From contig JAWZYV010000696.1 of NCBI GenBank assembly GCA_038373885.1, forward strand, positions 1-64,000: a stretch of DNA of 64,000 bases, in the 5' to 3' direction. Below, piece by piece: positions 44,466-55,592 of this stretch. Both the position numbers and the translations under genes were made by a program. Under the pieces are notes generated by a model. It saw only the letters and a program-made list of their open reading frames with translations. It was not told the DNA's origin and made no database searches. The DNA is from Cheiracanthium punctorium (lineage: Eukaryota; Arthropoda; Arachnida; Araneae; Cheiracanthiidae). Every line of letters starts with the position of its first letter. The first letter of the stretch is position 1.

Positions 44466-44947
44466 CAAATACTTCATTGATAGAATACAATAAATTTTGC
44501 CGTTTGTGCAAATTAAAGAAAAATGTAGTTGCAAACTCCCAATGCACTTTCTATGTATCCATCCTTTATCAAAAAATGTCGGATCTCATTACTAAGGAAT
44601 ATAAACCGCCGTTATAAAATACCCAAAGAGCTTCACGCACCTTCTAGGCGCCCGTGCCGCTATTTTTATTTGTTTATTTATTTTTTTATAAGTACTTTTA
44701 TTTTCCCCATAAATCACTTTTTAAAATCTATTACAAGCAGTATGTTCAATAAAGGAGAAATTTTTCACGAGCCCGAACACAATTGTGAATTACAGAGCCC
44801 GAGCCCGGGCTGAGCCCGTCTCATCTCTAATGCATACGGCTTTGGAGACACTGACTGGACGAGGAAATCTGACCGTATATATACGCTCCGGTGATAGTGA
44901 CCAAGAAAACTGAGCGTACATATATGCTAACGATTCAAATGGGTTAG
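44205..44947. mobile_element. Second piggyBac-like MITE, with nested F
   Basis: The left end TTAACCCATTTAGACCC faces TTCAAATGGGTTAG at the right (one base off TTAA). The interior has GAGCGTATGCATAC and GAGCGTACATATATGC in related positions. Family F sits inside. The TTAACCC start suits piggyBac-like elements, but the sequence differs from the 11-copy palindrome family. Confidence 0.6.
44333..44829. mobile_element. Family F hAT-like MITE, copy 2
   Basis: TAGAGATGAGTTCGGGCTC to GAGCCCGTCTCATCTCTA, with an exact 8-bp duplication ATGCATAC (44325-44332, 44830-44837). It is longer than copy 1 because of an A run of about 40 (44425-44462) and a short inserted segment. Confidence 0.95.
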
Positions 44948-45015
44948 ATCCCAATTTAGATATATTGGGCAGGCCATTCATTTTTCATTTTGGTTACCGG
45001 TCAGAGTGAGATGAC

Positions 45016-45173
45016 CATGGGCGCCGGCAGACTATTTCACGAGGGGGGGGGGCAAAGACTACTTCAACGTTTGGTTACCATGTTGGAAAGAACAAAAAAG
45101 TAAGGGAAAACACTGCATACAAAAATCCAGGGGAGGCATTGCCCCTCCTTGCCCTATGCTGCCGGCGCCCATG
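45016..45173. mobile_element. Family D hAT-like MITE, copy 3
   Basis: CATGGGCGCCGGCAG to CTGCCGGCGCCCATG, with exact 15-bp inverted ends. The flanks GAGATGAC and GACCTGAC match at 6 of 8. The interior differs from copies 1 and 2. Confidence 0.8.
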
Positions 45174-45774
45174 GACCTGACCATAATCCAGATGAAACTT
45201 TCGCCCCGTGCAGATTTCTAGACACACTGGACACCACTCCGCCACCAAAGATAACATTCTATCGCGGAACTCCACATTCGCGCATTAAGCGGTCAAGTTT
45301 GTTGACCTCGTCCTAAGGTGAGGCCCCCATCTTCATTAGTTTTTAGTCAGGATAGGGGGAAAATTCCGCCAGACAGAGCGAGAACATCATTCGAAAAACA
45401 TCCACAGACGGCTGAGCACGAATGGAGAGCAGAAAAAACAAAACAAAAACAAAAAGCGCCCAGCAAATGGGAATCTGCGGCAGAGACAATGGCGCACACC
45501 GCCAACACCCCCACACAGCCGCCACCCTCCGCGTGCATGCTTTTTTGGCGGTATTCGTCACACGCCGCTGGATTTGTTTGACAGCGTTACAAAAGAGAGC
45601 AAAAGTCAAACTTTACAAGAGTTTCAAATCGACTGACCCTTTTTGCGATAAATAAAAAAACACCCGTCGGACATCAAAACAGGAAAAAATAAATTGGCTG
45701 GTTTAGTCTGATTAAAAAAATGCACTCGCTCGCGTGGTTATTTGAAAATGAGTAAAAATGTTTTTATTATTTAA
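45174..45774. other. GC-richer patch, possible exon or promoter region
   Basis: The part at 45180-45600 has more G+C and CpG than its surroundings. It contains CTCGTCCTAAGGTGAGGCC at 45309-45327, a good plus-strand splice donor (AAG|GTGAGG). Open frames on both strands overlap (to 88 codons), and none is recognisable. It may be a 5-prime exon or regulatory island. Confidence 0.2.
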
Positions 45775-46023
45775 CTAGCTGACCCGGCAAACGTTGTTTT
45801 GCCATATAAATTATTCCTAGGATTATTTAAGTAGAAAGAAATGACCAACTTATTGTAAGTTTGTGAAGATGTGGTATATGAGTGGAAGAGGCATGGAGCG
45901 CTGTGAACGATGCTGGAATATAAAAATAACACAATACCAAACATTTATATTTTTAATTCATTGTAATTTATTCTTTAAATTTATATATATCGCTAATTAC
46001 AATAATTTTACTAAAAAATAATA

Positions 46024-46407
46024 TCAATCCCTTAACGCAATAGAGTATACAATATTTTTTGTTATCCCATCTTTAGATAACACAAACAAACTGGATGCCC
46101 ACTGTATGGTTTGCCCACTCGAGAGCATGCCACGTATAACTGTCCGTGTGAAAAACATGGTGTGCTCAAATCTAATCCACAGACAGACATAGTTTGGCCT
46201 TGAGACTTATTCAGGGGCGTAGCCAAGGGGGGGTTAGGGGGTCATAACCCCAACCCCCCCCCCATGAGGAAATTTTTGCCATACAAAATGTATATTCTTC
46301 ACTCCCTTATCACACACATGTATGCATATATGTGAGTTGCAGTAGTCGTACCCCCCCCCCCCCATGAAAAATTTCTGACTACGCCCCTGGACTTATTGAT
46401 AGTCATT
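46024..46407 (-). pseudogene. Helitron PIF1-like helicase C-terminus, broken
   Basis: The minus strand encodes MTINK, then [19 protein letters not shown], then [15 protein letters not shown], then in another frame [21 protein letters not shown] and a stop. This is the QGQT / YVACSR / KNIVY end of the helicase half of Rep/Hel proteins. It is interrupted by a family C insertion at 46212-46389 and by a frameshift after SRVGKP, and it is truncated upstream. Confidence 0.92.
46212..46389. mobile_element. Family C hAT-like MITE inside the Helitron helicase
   Basis: CAGGGGCGTAGCCAAGG to CTGACTACGCCCCTG, with an exact 8-bp duplication GACTTATT (46204-46211, 46390-46397). The helicase sequence continues on either side, which proves the insertion borders. 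Confidence 0.97.
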
Positions 46408-46607
46408 CCATAAAAAATTTTGCCCCCCCCCCCCTAAAAAAATGATGAAAATCTGAAACACTTTCAGATTTTAAATACGCACTATAGTGCTATATATTAA
46501 AATCGTATCATAATTTATGTGTCGTCCCTATTTTTCGTCCTTATTCCATTAAGTTGGAAAGTGTTATCATTATTCATGACTGTGCTGTATTTTTCTTTCT
46601 TATTTCA

Positions 46608-47527
46608 TAAAACCCATCTTTGGAATCGAAATCTATCTTAAAATCGCCTACTAAAACTATTTTACAATCTTCGCCAAGTATATCACAACTATACTTCACC
46701 GTTTTATATATTGTTTCCTACTTTAACGCCTCGACTCTCGCCTAGGCGAGATTAAACATATGGAGTTACCATGACGATTTTTTGCATTTATGTAGAAATC
46801 GTAATTTAGAATTAAAATGGCGATTTGGAATAACATGTAAGTACAGCATGCCGTTACATTTTTATTTATTTTGGATTACCAATTAGTGTAGTTTTAATAA
46901 TTAAGTGTCTTCAAATTCCTTAACTGGCGCGTTTATCGCTAGTTTGTTTACTTTAGTTATCACCTAGTTCTTTTGGGTGCGTTGAAACAGTACTTATTAT
47001 CCCAGCGGTCACTTCCGCCAAACTACTTTTTCGTAGATTTTAAATAAGTTGCCAATCGTATTCCAAACCATCAACAATTTCATGTGCCCGGCATTTATCT
47101 TGGTGAAAAATTGCTTGTCTTGGCGAACCGCCGGGATAATACGTAAGTACCGTTGAAACTTGTGCATAACTCCCAGAGACCCACGACTGCAAAGCTCGCC
47201 AAAGTACGGGGATTTTTTAGGTTGTGGAGAGTGGGGGCGTTTAAATAGGAATCAACTCTTTCTTGTACCATAAAACACATCTTTGGAATCGAAATCTATC
47301 TTAAAATCGCCTACTGAAACTGCTTTACAATCTTCGCCAGGCATATTCTTCCTGTAGGCATATTCCAACTATACCGCAAAGACATTTTAAATGCTGTTTG
47401 GAATGGGCATAATAATCCACGAGTGTACCGTGTTTTCCTTTCTTGTTCCACAGAGCACTTCTTTGGAATAGAAATCTATATTAAAATCGCCCAATAAAAC
47501 TCTTTTACAATATACGCCAGGTGTTTT
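46608..47527. repeat. Three ~80-bp repeats inside the Helitron
   Basis: The motif CATCTTTGGAATCGAAATC followed by TATCTTAAAATCGCC and TTTTACAATCTTCGCCA occurs at 46613-46690, 47276-47345 and 47455-47523 with modest divergence. Confidence 0.85.
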
Positions 47528-47913
47528 CTAACTATACGCGAAATATATTTATAATGAATTGTCACGTTTTGGCACCACATTTAGCGATCCATTATCAAAA
47601 ATTGCAAACCTTGTGCGACTTTCAACATTTTATTAACGCCCCCCCCCCCCTCTCCACGTTATCTGGCAAACACATTTGAAAAGTGACTCGACACGCTAAT
47701 GTCTACACAGAAATCCTGATTGAAATGAATAGCACTCTGGGGCTAAACATTTTGGGGTGGACCGCCCTTACGACTTAGGGGTACGAGACATAGTTAAAAA
47801 CCTATTCTCAGACCTAACGAATATACATAGAAAATTTCATTAAAATTGGTCGAGTGGTTTCGGAGGAGTTAGGTGACTAACACTGTGACAGGAGAATTTT
47901 ATATATTAGAAGA

Positions 47914-48179
47914 TTAGATTTTTAATATTGAGAAAATTTTTGATCTTTCACATTATTTAAACGGAGTGATGGAACAATTCAACGTTGGGCAAAAGCGGTT
48001 TTTCCGCGAGTTCAGTGCTGGTCCAATCATAATTGAAAGTAGCCGGAAGACCAAATTTTTTGAGCGACGATAAGATTTTTTTAAGGGAAAAAGACGGACT
48101 CCGAAAACTTGATCTTTACCAAGCGTTTAAATAAGTTTGTTTCAACTCCAGCGGATGTAACGTTCAGACGAAAGTGCAC
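47914..48179. other. No feature recognised
   Basis: AT-rich DNA right of the Helitron. Confidence 0.5.
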
Positions 48180-48610
48180 TTAAAATAACTTGAGTGCATG
48201 GGTCGCAATGTATAAGAATATATATATATGTACATTTTTTTTTGTAGCCTCGTAAAAAAACAGCTTTACACACAGCAAATTCTATACAGTATGTCAGACA
48301 GTGATCTTACAATATGTGTACCTCAACCGAATGCACCCTATAGAGGCTAGCGCACGTTCAAGAATTTGTGCCGATAAGCCGAAATGTATAAGAATTATTT
48401 TTTGTAGCCCTGTACTAAGACCATAAACCTTACACTTAAATCTATACAGGTTGAGTGGCTGTGACCTATAATACATATACCCAATTTGAGTTTATTCGAA
48501 TACCTCCACACTAACTCACTTTAAAAGATCTGTACCGTAATAATGTATAAAAATTATTTTTTGCAACCTCCTGGAACACACAAACTATGCAGGTCGTCTA
48601 ACCATGACTT
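48180..48610 (-). repeat. Diverged family B internal-unit array
   Basis: The unit GCTAGCGCACGTTCAAGAA, then TTTTTTGTAGCCCTGTA, then CATATACCCAATTTGAG parallels the family B internal unit. It recurs here as two to three decayed copies without the B termini or GT tract. Confidence 0.65.
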
Positions 48611-48802
48611 ATAACGGTCTTTTATAATGCAATTTAAAGGGGGGGGGGAGAATAATATTTTTAAAGATACGTATTTAATTATTTAAAGTACGCATTAAAA
48701 TAAATGATACAAAAAGCAAGTAATACAATATCTTTTGTTTGTTTTATTTATATAGATAAGTTATTGGAAATATATAAATAAAAAATGCATTGTTAAAAAT
48801 TT

Positions 48803-49222
48803 AATGATGTCTGTCACTCCATTAAAAAAGGCCACTAAATTTAATATTTTTCTATTTTAAAAAATTAAAATTTTAGTATAATTTTCAAATTTCTGAAGCT
48901 AAAAAATTGTTTTGAAAAGCAAAGAATTTAGAACATATTACTTTAAAATAAAATTTTATTATTGTATAAAAATGACTGATTAAAACCGATATTTAATTAG
49001 ATCTGTTACATTTAAATTATGATGTATGTCACTCCATTAAAAAAAAGGCCATTAAATTTAATATTTTTTTTTTTTAAAAAGATGAAAATTTTAGTATCAT
49101 TTTCAAATTTCTGAAATTAAAAAGAAATTGTTTTGAAAAGCAAAGAATTTAGAACATATTAAATACAATTTTGTTATTGTATAAAATGACTGATTAAAAC
49201 ATATTTAATGAGATCTGTTACA
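48803..49222. repeat. Two-unit tandem repeat of ~205 bp
   Basis: Unit 1 (48803-49010) and unit 2 (49018-49222) share GTCACTCCATTAAAAAA, CTAAATTTAATATTTTT, TTGTTTTGAAAAGCAAAGAA and ATGACTGATTAAAAC in order. An A run of 29 follows at 49290-49317. Confidence 0.9.
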
Positions 49223-49289
49223 ATCTACAATGTCTTAACTTAGTTTGAATTGAATAATGAAGCTATCCTATTATAGGAAATAAAGTGGC

Positions 49290-49323
<34 letters not shown>

Positions 49324-49509
49324 TTTTTCGGGTAAAATAGTAAATGGTAGACTCTATAAAAATCCGCTACAGGGAATACTGCAAGAAAGGGCAAGGGACT
49401 GAAATGAACAAGAAAAGAATTGTAACAACCTCCCAGGCCCGAATAATGAAACGTAAGATAACGACCCAAGATATTTGAGGGGTTGGAGGTAGCCGTTAAT
49501 AAAAGAAAG

Positions 49510-50032
49510 TTAACCCTTTGAGGCGCAACCCTTTCCCAATGCTGAAAAAAGGGCAGCCGTTGCGCCATCGCTCGACTTAACGACTCGCAAGATGACGGAC
49601 GATCGAAACGGTCATCGCGTGCCACAGATCTAGAGACCCTTTTTTGACGACAGTTGACTTTGCCGGGCACAGCCAGCTGTCGTCCAAAAAGGGTCTCTAG
49701 ATCTGTGGCACGCGATGAACGTTTCGATCGTCCGCCCTCTTGCTGGTCGTTAAGACGAGCGATGGCAACGGCTGCCCTTTTTGCAGCATTGGGCAATCTA
49801 TCCAGCTGTTCTCGCCTTCTTCCATTTTTCAGCCGATGTCAGTGCTGTTCAAAATAACCGTGACCATTTTTTTTACGGGAAATGACGTGCTAAAAAGTAA
49901 AGGAGTTCTCGTGGAGCTCTGTCACCCGCAACTGTTTTTATAGAAATCCAATCTATTCTTCGTGACTGGCAACAGTCGAAACGTGAGAGTTGGGTGTTCC
50001 CAGAGTGGGAACACTGCGCGTTAAAGGGTTAA
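49510..50032 (-). mobile_element. TTAA palindrome MITE copy 8
   Basis: 523 bp between TTAA tetramers (49510-49513, 50029-50032), with the short arm at left and the long arm at right. The two arms meet at TTGCCGGGCACAGCC and are nearly complementary over about 150 bases. Confidence 0.95.
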
Positions 50033-50571
50033 TAGAAGTCGGACCTCAGATGGGATACACGCGACCTGCACTGCAGAAAAAGGAAGGTAAAATACACCTA
50101 AGAAAGGCCCTCCCCAAGGTCGGATACCAAGTCGATGAAGAGAGGGAGGAGGGTATTTCTCTCCAGTCTAGACGCCAGACATCTTGTCTGGCAGATCAAT
50201 GTGGGTTGCGCACGCACGTTTCGGAGGAGGCCCCGAAAACGAAACGATACATTTCTGCGGCACCATGGGCACAGCACTAGGACACTGACATCCACACATC
50301 ATGAAGTTTTGCAGAGAAAGCAACTAGGTCGTTACTCTCCATGCAGCATGTAACTTAAACGAAAAACATACATACATACATATATCGAAACCATGGTGAC
50401 TAATGGATGAAAATATCGCCAGACACTAAACGAAATATTAACGAAAAGTCAGATCGCGCACAGTAACTAAAATAATTTTAAATATCAGTCAAGATTTTTT
50501 GTTTGGAAGGTTCAACACGTGGAAGGCTGATGGGTCTATAACATCCTTCTAGTCCTCTCCGTAGCGTCTTC
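50033..50571. other. No feature recognised
   Basis: Separates two copies of the TTAA palindrome. It has somewhat higher G+C at 50040-50300 and short frames on both strands, without domains. Confidence 0.45.
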
Positions 50572-51031
50572 TTAACCCTTTAACGCGCAGTGTTCTAGCT
50601 CTGGGAACACCCAACTCTAACATTTTGACTGTTGCCAGTTACTAAGATTAGATTCGATTTCTACAAAAATAGTTCCGGGCGACAGAGCTCCACGAGAATC
50701 CTTTACTTTTGAGCACGTCATTTCCCGTAAAAGAATGGTCACGATTCTTTAACAGCACTGCCATCGGCTGAAAAATGGAAGCATGCGAGAACAGCTGGAT
50801 AGATGGCCCAATGCTGTAAAAAAGGGCAGCCGTTGCCATCGCTCGACTTAACTACCAGCAAGAGGGCGAACGATCGAAACGTTCATCGCGTGCCACAGAT
50901 CCAGACCCTTTTTTGACGCAGCTGGCTGTGCCGCACAGCCAGCTGTCCATCTTCCTGGTCGTTAAATCGAGCGATGGCAACGGCTGCCCTTTTTTACAGC
51001 ATTGGGAAAGGGTTGCGCCTCAAAGGGTTAA
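50572..51031 (+). mobile_element. TTAA palindrome MITE copy 9
   Basis: 460 bp between TTAA tetramers (50572-50575, 51028-51031). The long-arm hairpin is damaged (GTGTTCTAGCTCTGGGAACA). The right arm lost about 60 bases after GCCAGCTGTC. Confidence 0.93.
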
Positions 51032-51065
51032 ATGATGAGAACGATTGCCCATTGACCCCTGAATT

Positions 51066-51405
51066 TGCCAGGCGTCCGGATAAAGCCGGACATAGTTAGG
51101 CTTTTTGATTGCGTGTCTGGCCAAACTTAACTGTGTCCGGCTTTTGTTAGGCTTTTTACTGGTGACTTTGGCTAATTAATAATAAAGTACTTGAACTGAT
51201 TTGGCATTCGATGTTATTTATATTTCATTGGAATTTAACAAGATTCATGGTAATAATCAAAAAAGCTTGATTTTACATACTATTTTTTTGTTGTACCTAT
51301 CTAGACAAAATCCCCAATATTGTAGGCTGTCCGGCCTTTTTACCCAAATGTCCGGCCAAACTGGCTGGTCTGTCCGGCTATTTGGTTTGGCGACCTGGCA
51401 ACCCT
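51066..51405. mobile_element. Family N MITE with GTCCGGC motifs
   Basis: GCCAGGCGTCCGGATAAAGCC at left and CGACCTGGCAACCCTA at right, with many GTCCGGCC / GGCCGGACA motifs toward both ends and an AT-rich centre. Read from the right it starts TAGGGTTGCCAGG, a hAT-like terminus. Confidence 0.65.
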
Positions 51406-52089
51406 ACCTGAATCGGACACTGAAATGAGCATCGGCAGCATGGGCAAGGAAGAGGTACTTGCGAACCTCTGGTTTTTTGTAGGCCTTTTTTCCCATCTTT
51501 TTTGTTCTTTACAACATGGTAACCCTATATTGAAGTTATTTTTGCCCTGCACCCCTCCCCCTCTGGGAAAACATTCTGCTGACGCATAAGGACATCGAGT
51601 ATACTCTTCAATCGCTGTCCAAGTAATAAATGTCGTGATGCAAAATAAAAACAAAGCTGAAATTGCATAAAAAAATTTTAAAGAATTTTTTTTTTTTAAT
51701 GCATGTCACAGTAAGGTCGTTTATCCCCTCGCGAAACAAGAGCAAGGGAGGTCGGCAACCTAGGCACGTGTTCAGCTACGCAGCACGCAATTCAGCACTC
51801 AGTTTTGTGCACCCGAGAAGTGTTTAAGGGGATATTTTTCCACACCCACTCGCCGCATACAAAAAAGAGCGTATTGGGTGAGGAAGCAGGAAGTATATTG
51901 AAGGGGCTAGTCAGCGAGAGGCCCTTAATTCCCGAAACGTTGATTATCCAATAGAGAATAACCGTGACGGGCACGACACTTTCGACAGTACGTGAATTTT
52001 ATCCATTCAATTCTCACTCACTACCGCATTGTTAAATGTAAAGGCACTCCTAAAAATATTCTTGATATAAGTTGTTTCGCTTATTTAAT
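51406..52089. other. No feature recognised
   Basis: Unassigned DNA. The minus frames at 51340-51654 and 51792-51974 have no domain. Confidence 0.45.
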
Positions 52090-52583
52090 AAAAATCTGGA
52101 GTGACTCCACTCGACTTTCCGAACACTTACGATTAAGATCATTACCAAGCATTTAAATCAATTTTAATCGATGAATAATTCAAATATATATACCAAATTG
52201 AAGCTCAATCGAATGCACCGTTTAAACGCTAGCGCACTTTCAAGAATTTCTCCCCATAGGCCATAATGTAGAAGAAATCTTTGTCGTAGCCCTGTAGAAA
52301 AACTATAAGTCCTATACACACCCAAATCAATACCGGTCTTGCGACGGTGGTTTATAACATATATACCCAATTTGAGCTCAATCGCATGTCCCGTTCAGGA
52401 GCTATCGTGTTCACTCACATACACACAAACACACATACACACACATACACACATACATACATCTCGTAAAAATAGCATAAATGGATTCAGAAGACCTCAA
52501 AACGTGTCAATACACCAAAATCTCGAATTCGAATTTTTTCATGATTACAATACTTTCCTTACATGGTACATGTTCGGAAAGTA
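52090..52583 (-). repeat. Family B dispersed repeat, copy 4 (one internal unit)
   Basis: AAATCTGGAGTGACTCC to GGTACATGTTCGGAAAGTAA, with a single internal unit and an expanded (CA/CATA)n tract at 52418-52461. Confidence 0.88.
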
Positions 52584-52663
52584 ACAAGCGAGTCCAGCAG
52601 TAGCCCAGTTGGTTTAACCCTTTCGGATTTGCGTCCAGAAATTACCTGTAATAACGTACAGGT

Positions 52664-52821
52664 CAGGGCCGTCCCGTGCCCAGGAAAAAAATTCGGGGAG
52701 GGACTAAAGGGGTGGAAAAGGCAGAATTTTTCACAAAAAGGTGTCATCATTATTATCTTATTAATGAAAAAAAAGCAATTTCGGGACTCCCTGGACCAAC
52801 GCCCCTCTGGGTACGGCCTTG
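52664..52821. mobile_element. Family E hAT-like MITE, copy 1
   Basis: CAGGGCCGTCCCGTGCCCAG to CTGGGTACGGCCTTG. The flanks GTACAGGT and GTACAGGA match at 7 of 8. The interior has GGTGTCATCATTATTATC and a G-rich tract. Confidence 0.88.
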
Positions 52822-52829
52822 GTACAGGA

Positions 52830-53280
52830 TGGAGTCCGAATTTGTGCACAGGAAGAAAAAAATTTCTCAACAATTTATTAAACATAATTTTATTTATACA
52901 ATTAAAGACTTAATACCTATTATCAAAAGAAAAGAAGAAAATATTTAATTGAAAGAGAAATTATTTAATCCGGCATGAAAGGTTAAACTCTGTTTCCATA
53001 AAAACACCGGAAGTGAAGCAGCGCCGACCTTGGTCAACGCTTGGGAGCGTGACACACTCTTGCTTGGACTGCTGCAGAACCGTGTACGCTAAAGGGCGCT
53101 TGTTTACGTAGATTCTGTCGTGGCTCCAATGTGGCTTCAGTGTTCAAACAATACCTCTGAAGTTGCTAATATAGGTGGTCTCTCATCGAGAATGAGTTCA
53201 AAATAGAAAGAATCCAAACTTCGGTCTCCTAAGGTGTCATACAATGAGAGCCGCCCTATTTCGCCCATCGCCGTCTTATG
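52830..53280. other. No feature recognised
   Basis: Short unassigned stretch between two family E copies. Confidence 0.45.
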
Positions 53281-53288
53281 TGGAGGAT

Positions 53289-53466
53289 AAGGACGTACCC
53301 TGGGGGGTGGGTCCAGGGGGTGCGGACCCCTCCCGAAATTTCAATTTTTGTTAGCAAAATAATAATGATTAAGTCTTTTTGTGGAAAATTCTCCCTTTTT
53401 CACCGTTTGGACCCCCTCCGAAATTTTTGGACCCTCCCCGAAATTTTTTTCTGGGTACGTCCCTGG
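53289..53466. mobile_element. Family E hAT-like MITE, copy 2
   Basis: AAGGACGTACCCTGG to CTGGGTACGTCCCTGG, with an exact 8-bp duplication TGGAGGAT (53281-53288, 53467-53474). Inverted relative to copy 1. Confidence 0.93.
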
Positions 53467-53474
53467 TGGAGGAT

Positions 53475-54624
53475 CCGACGCACAGTGGTAAAAACGACCG
53501 ATCCAACTGGGCATTTAGAAAAAAAAAATCATATCAACAGATCGAATAATGGACTTTGTACAGTTATCCAGGATCGTTGACGATATACACGCTTAAACCC
53601 AAGGAGCGAAAGAAAACGATACATTGCGGAGCGATCCGTTTCCATGGAAACCTACCGGTATTTCCGCGTAAAGGGCTCTTTAAGTAGTCTTTTTCCGAGA
53701 ATTCCTCTACTCCCTTATTGTTATATTTCGCTCCGCTCTTGTTAAAGGAGAAGCGCACTTTTGAAAACTGGGCCGAACATCGCTCGTTTGGTTTAAGCGT
53801 GTAGAAGCTACATTAAGAATAGGATCGATCTGGTGTGTATCACGGAGACCGACTTGAACACTTCCAGAGCAAAGCGGATTCTCAGTTTTGTACGAAGTTC
53901 ACTTGTATAAAATATTGATCTCTCAGCTTTCAAAATTAGGGTATTCAATTTTTTTCCCCTGAATCCACTTAAATAGAAGTAAGCACAACATATTTAGCCA
54001 GATAACACATCCTGAAACGTTTTAAATTATCCAGTGGTAAGCTACCGACAAGTTAGCGTTCTAAATTATCATAAAATTTCAGTTTTAAAATGTCACTTTT
54101 TCTCCTGAGTTTCTCAGCCTTGTTATTGGCCGAGTTATACTCCAAAATAGTGTTGGCATTGACGTATGACATCTAGATAATAACTACAAAATGGAATCAC
54201 AACCGTCCAGACCCGTACGGCTAAGATATTGAATTTTTACAGGAAAATGGGATGCGTGAGCGAGTGCCATCGCCCCGTGAAATAAACAAAATGTTCTATG
54301 TTTATGTTAAAAGTATGATTTAAAAGACTTCAAATTACTTCACCATAACGAAAAATTATTTCCATTGTAAAGTAGTAGGGTTTAGCAATTTTTTGCCAAA
54401 TATAGAAAATATTACCAAGCTGGATTCAGTTTTAGGAACCTACTTTTTTGAAGCCAAATATGTCGATAAATCGCTTAAAATGGCCAAACTTGGCGACTTT
54501 CGAAATATGACAATGAATGTCGCTACTGGCAACCCTTCAGAGAGTGCAAAATGATTAGCTCTGCACTTGAATTGCAGATTTATATATATCATAATTTAAG
54601 TTTCGAAGTAGTTTTCTCATTACT
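53475..54624. other. No feature recognised
   Basis: Unassigned DNA. No repeat family or exon is supported. Confidence 0.45.
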
Positions 54625-54870
54625 GCTCTTTGGCAGAGTGGTTATGTCACTGAAAATCTTAGACGGCCGAAGTGTGAAGGTCCCGGGTTCGGGTCCCATC
54701 GAGCGTCTGTCAATCTAACGGTCTGGAGTTTTGGTAGGTTTTTCTAAAGATGTAACGTGAATGCGCGTTCGAACCCTTAGAAAGTCCTCCTCCCAATGCA
54801 CCTCCCCCACATCCTAGGTAGATCGCCCTAGTGTAACGTTGCCGTAATCACACAAACTCAAACTAATAGA
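54625..54870 (+). mobile_element. tRNA-derived SINE, copy 2
   Basis: GCTCTTTGGCAGAGTGGTTA (A box TGGCAGAGTGG), then the B box GGTTCGGGTCC. Then come the body sequences CGGTCTGGAGTTTTGGT and GATGTAACGTGAATGCGCG shared with 30889-31120. The tail is short (CACACAAACTCAAACTAATA). Part of the tRNA-like head is altered (TCACTGAAAATCTTAG). Confidence 0.88.
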
Positions 54871-55411
54871 TGCACGGTAAAAATGAAACTGAAATTAAGC
54901 GAAGAAACAAGAAAAGTAGTATCCAAATAGATTCGATTGTTACTGATCACTAAACAGCCGTTTCTCTAACGAACTAGCACAAAAAAAAAGAATATTTCTT
55001 GCGCCATTTTAGTCTTTAGAAAGAAGTCTCAGTTACCACTTGAAATATTTATGATTTCTATCGATTTATTAGAATAGATATTTTTAAAAAATGCTCACTT
55101 CCATTCAATTATCAAAGCAGCCAACTTTCTAGGACAGTTTTATTTCTACAAGAAATACTCGTAATACTAGAAATGCTTAGTTGTGACGTTTTCTGCCCAT
55201 TACACACGAAAACTCAGTCCCGACACCTCTATTCCCGTTGAAGTAGTGGTGGCACAAATTATACAAGCTTTTAAAAGTTCAACGAAATCCGTAACGACCC
55301 ACACCAAAAGCCAGACACATTATTTATAATTAGCATTATAGACGCCTAATTCATCTAGACTGAACAATTGTTCTTTTTCTTTTTTCTCTTCCTCTTCCTT
55401 CCTCATTGCAG
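54871..55411. other. No feature recognised
   Basis: AT-rich DNA that leads into a long pyrimidine tract from 55366. Confidence 0.45.
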
Positions 55412-55592
55412 ATATTTAGCAGCTAGATGGCTAAAATTAGAGACTAGATCCGTTTCGTATCCGATGGCAACCAGGCTATTCGAAATGCTCTCTCCTCTCG
55501 TAATACCATCACTACAAAGTGAATTAACGGAGAGATATCTCCTTACTGAGAACTATCATTCATTACGTAACTGTTTTCTCAGGGTCCAATGA
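55412..55592 (+). CDS. Candidate 3-prime terminal exon, unknown product
   Basis: A strong acceptor (a run of about 40 pyrimidines, then TCATTGCAG, 55366-55411) is followed by an open frame YLAARWLKLETRSVSYPMAT, then RLFEMLSPLVIPSLQSELTE, ending in VQ and TGA. The border is unusually good and the frame is the only open one. The peptide is not recognised and no upstream exon on the plus strand was found. Confidence 0.22.

Larger units (their letters stand above)
45775..47913 (-). mobile_element. Helitron, decayed
   Basis: On the minus strand it begins TCTTCTAATATATAAAATTC and ends in the hairpin GGCAAA-ACAACG-TTTGCC, seven bases before a terminal CTAG. It sits between host A and T. TC start, 3-prime hairpin, CTAG end and A|T insertion are the defining Helitron features. 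The helicase C-terminal fragment lies 250 bp from the 3-prime end, as expected. The Rep domain and most of the helicase are gone. Confidence 0.92.

Noticed and set aside
45318..45655. Frames of 77 to 88 codons in both directions
   Set aside because: High G+C lowers stop frequency here. No splice-consistent or domain-bearing frame could be chosen.
52559..52948. Frames of 90 to 116 codons on both strands
   Set aside because: They span a family E MITE and the end of family B.
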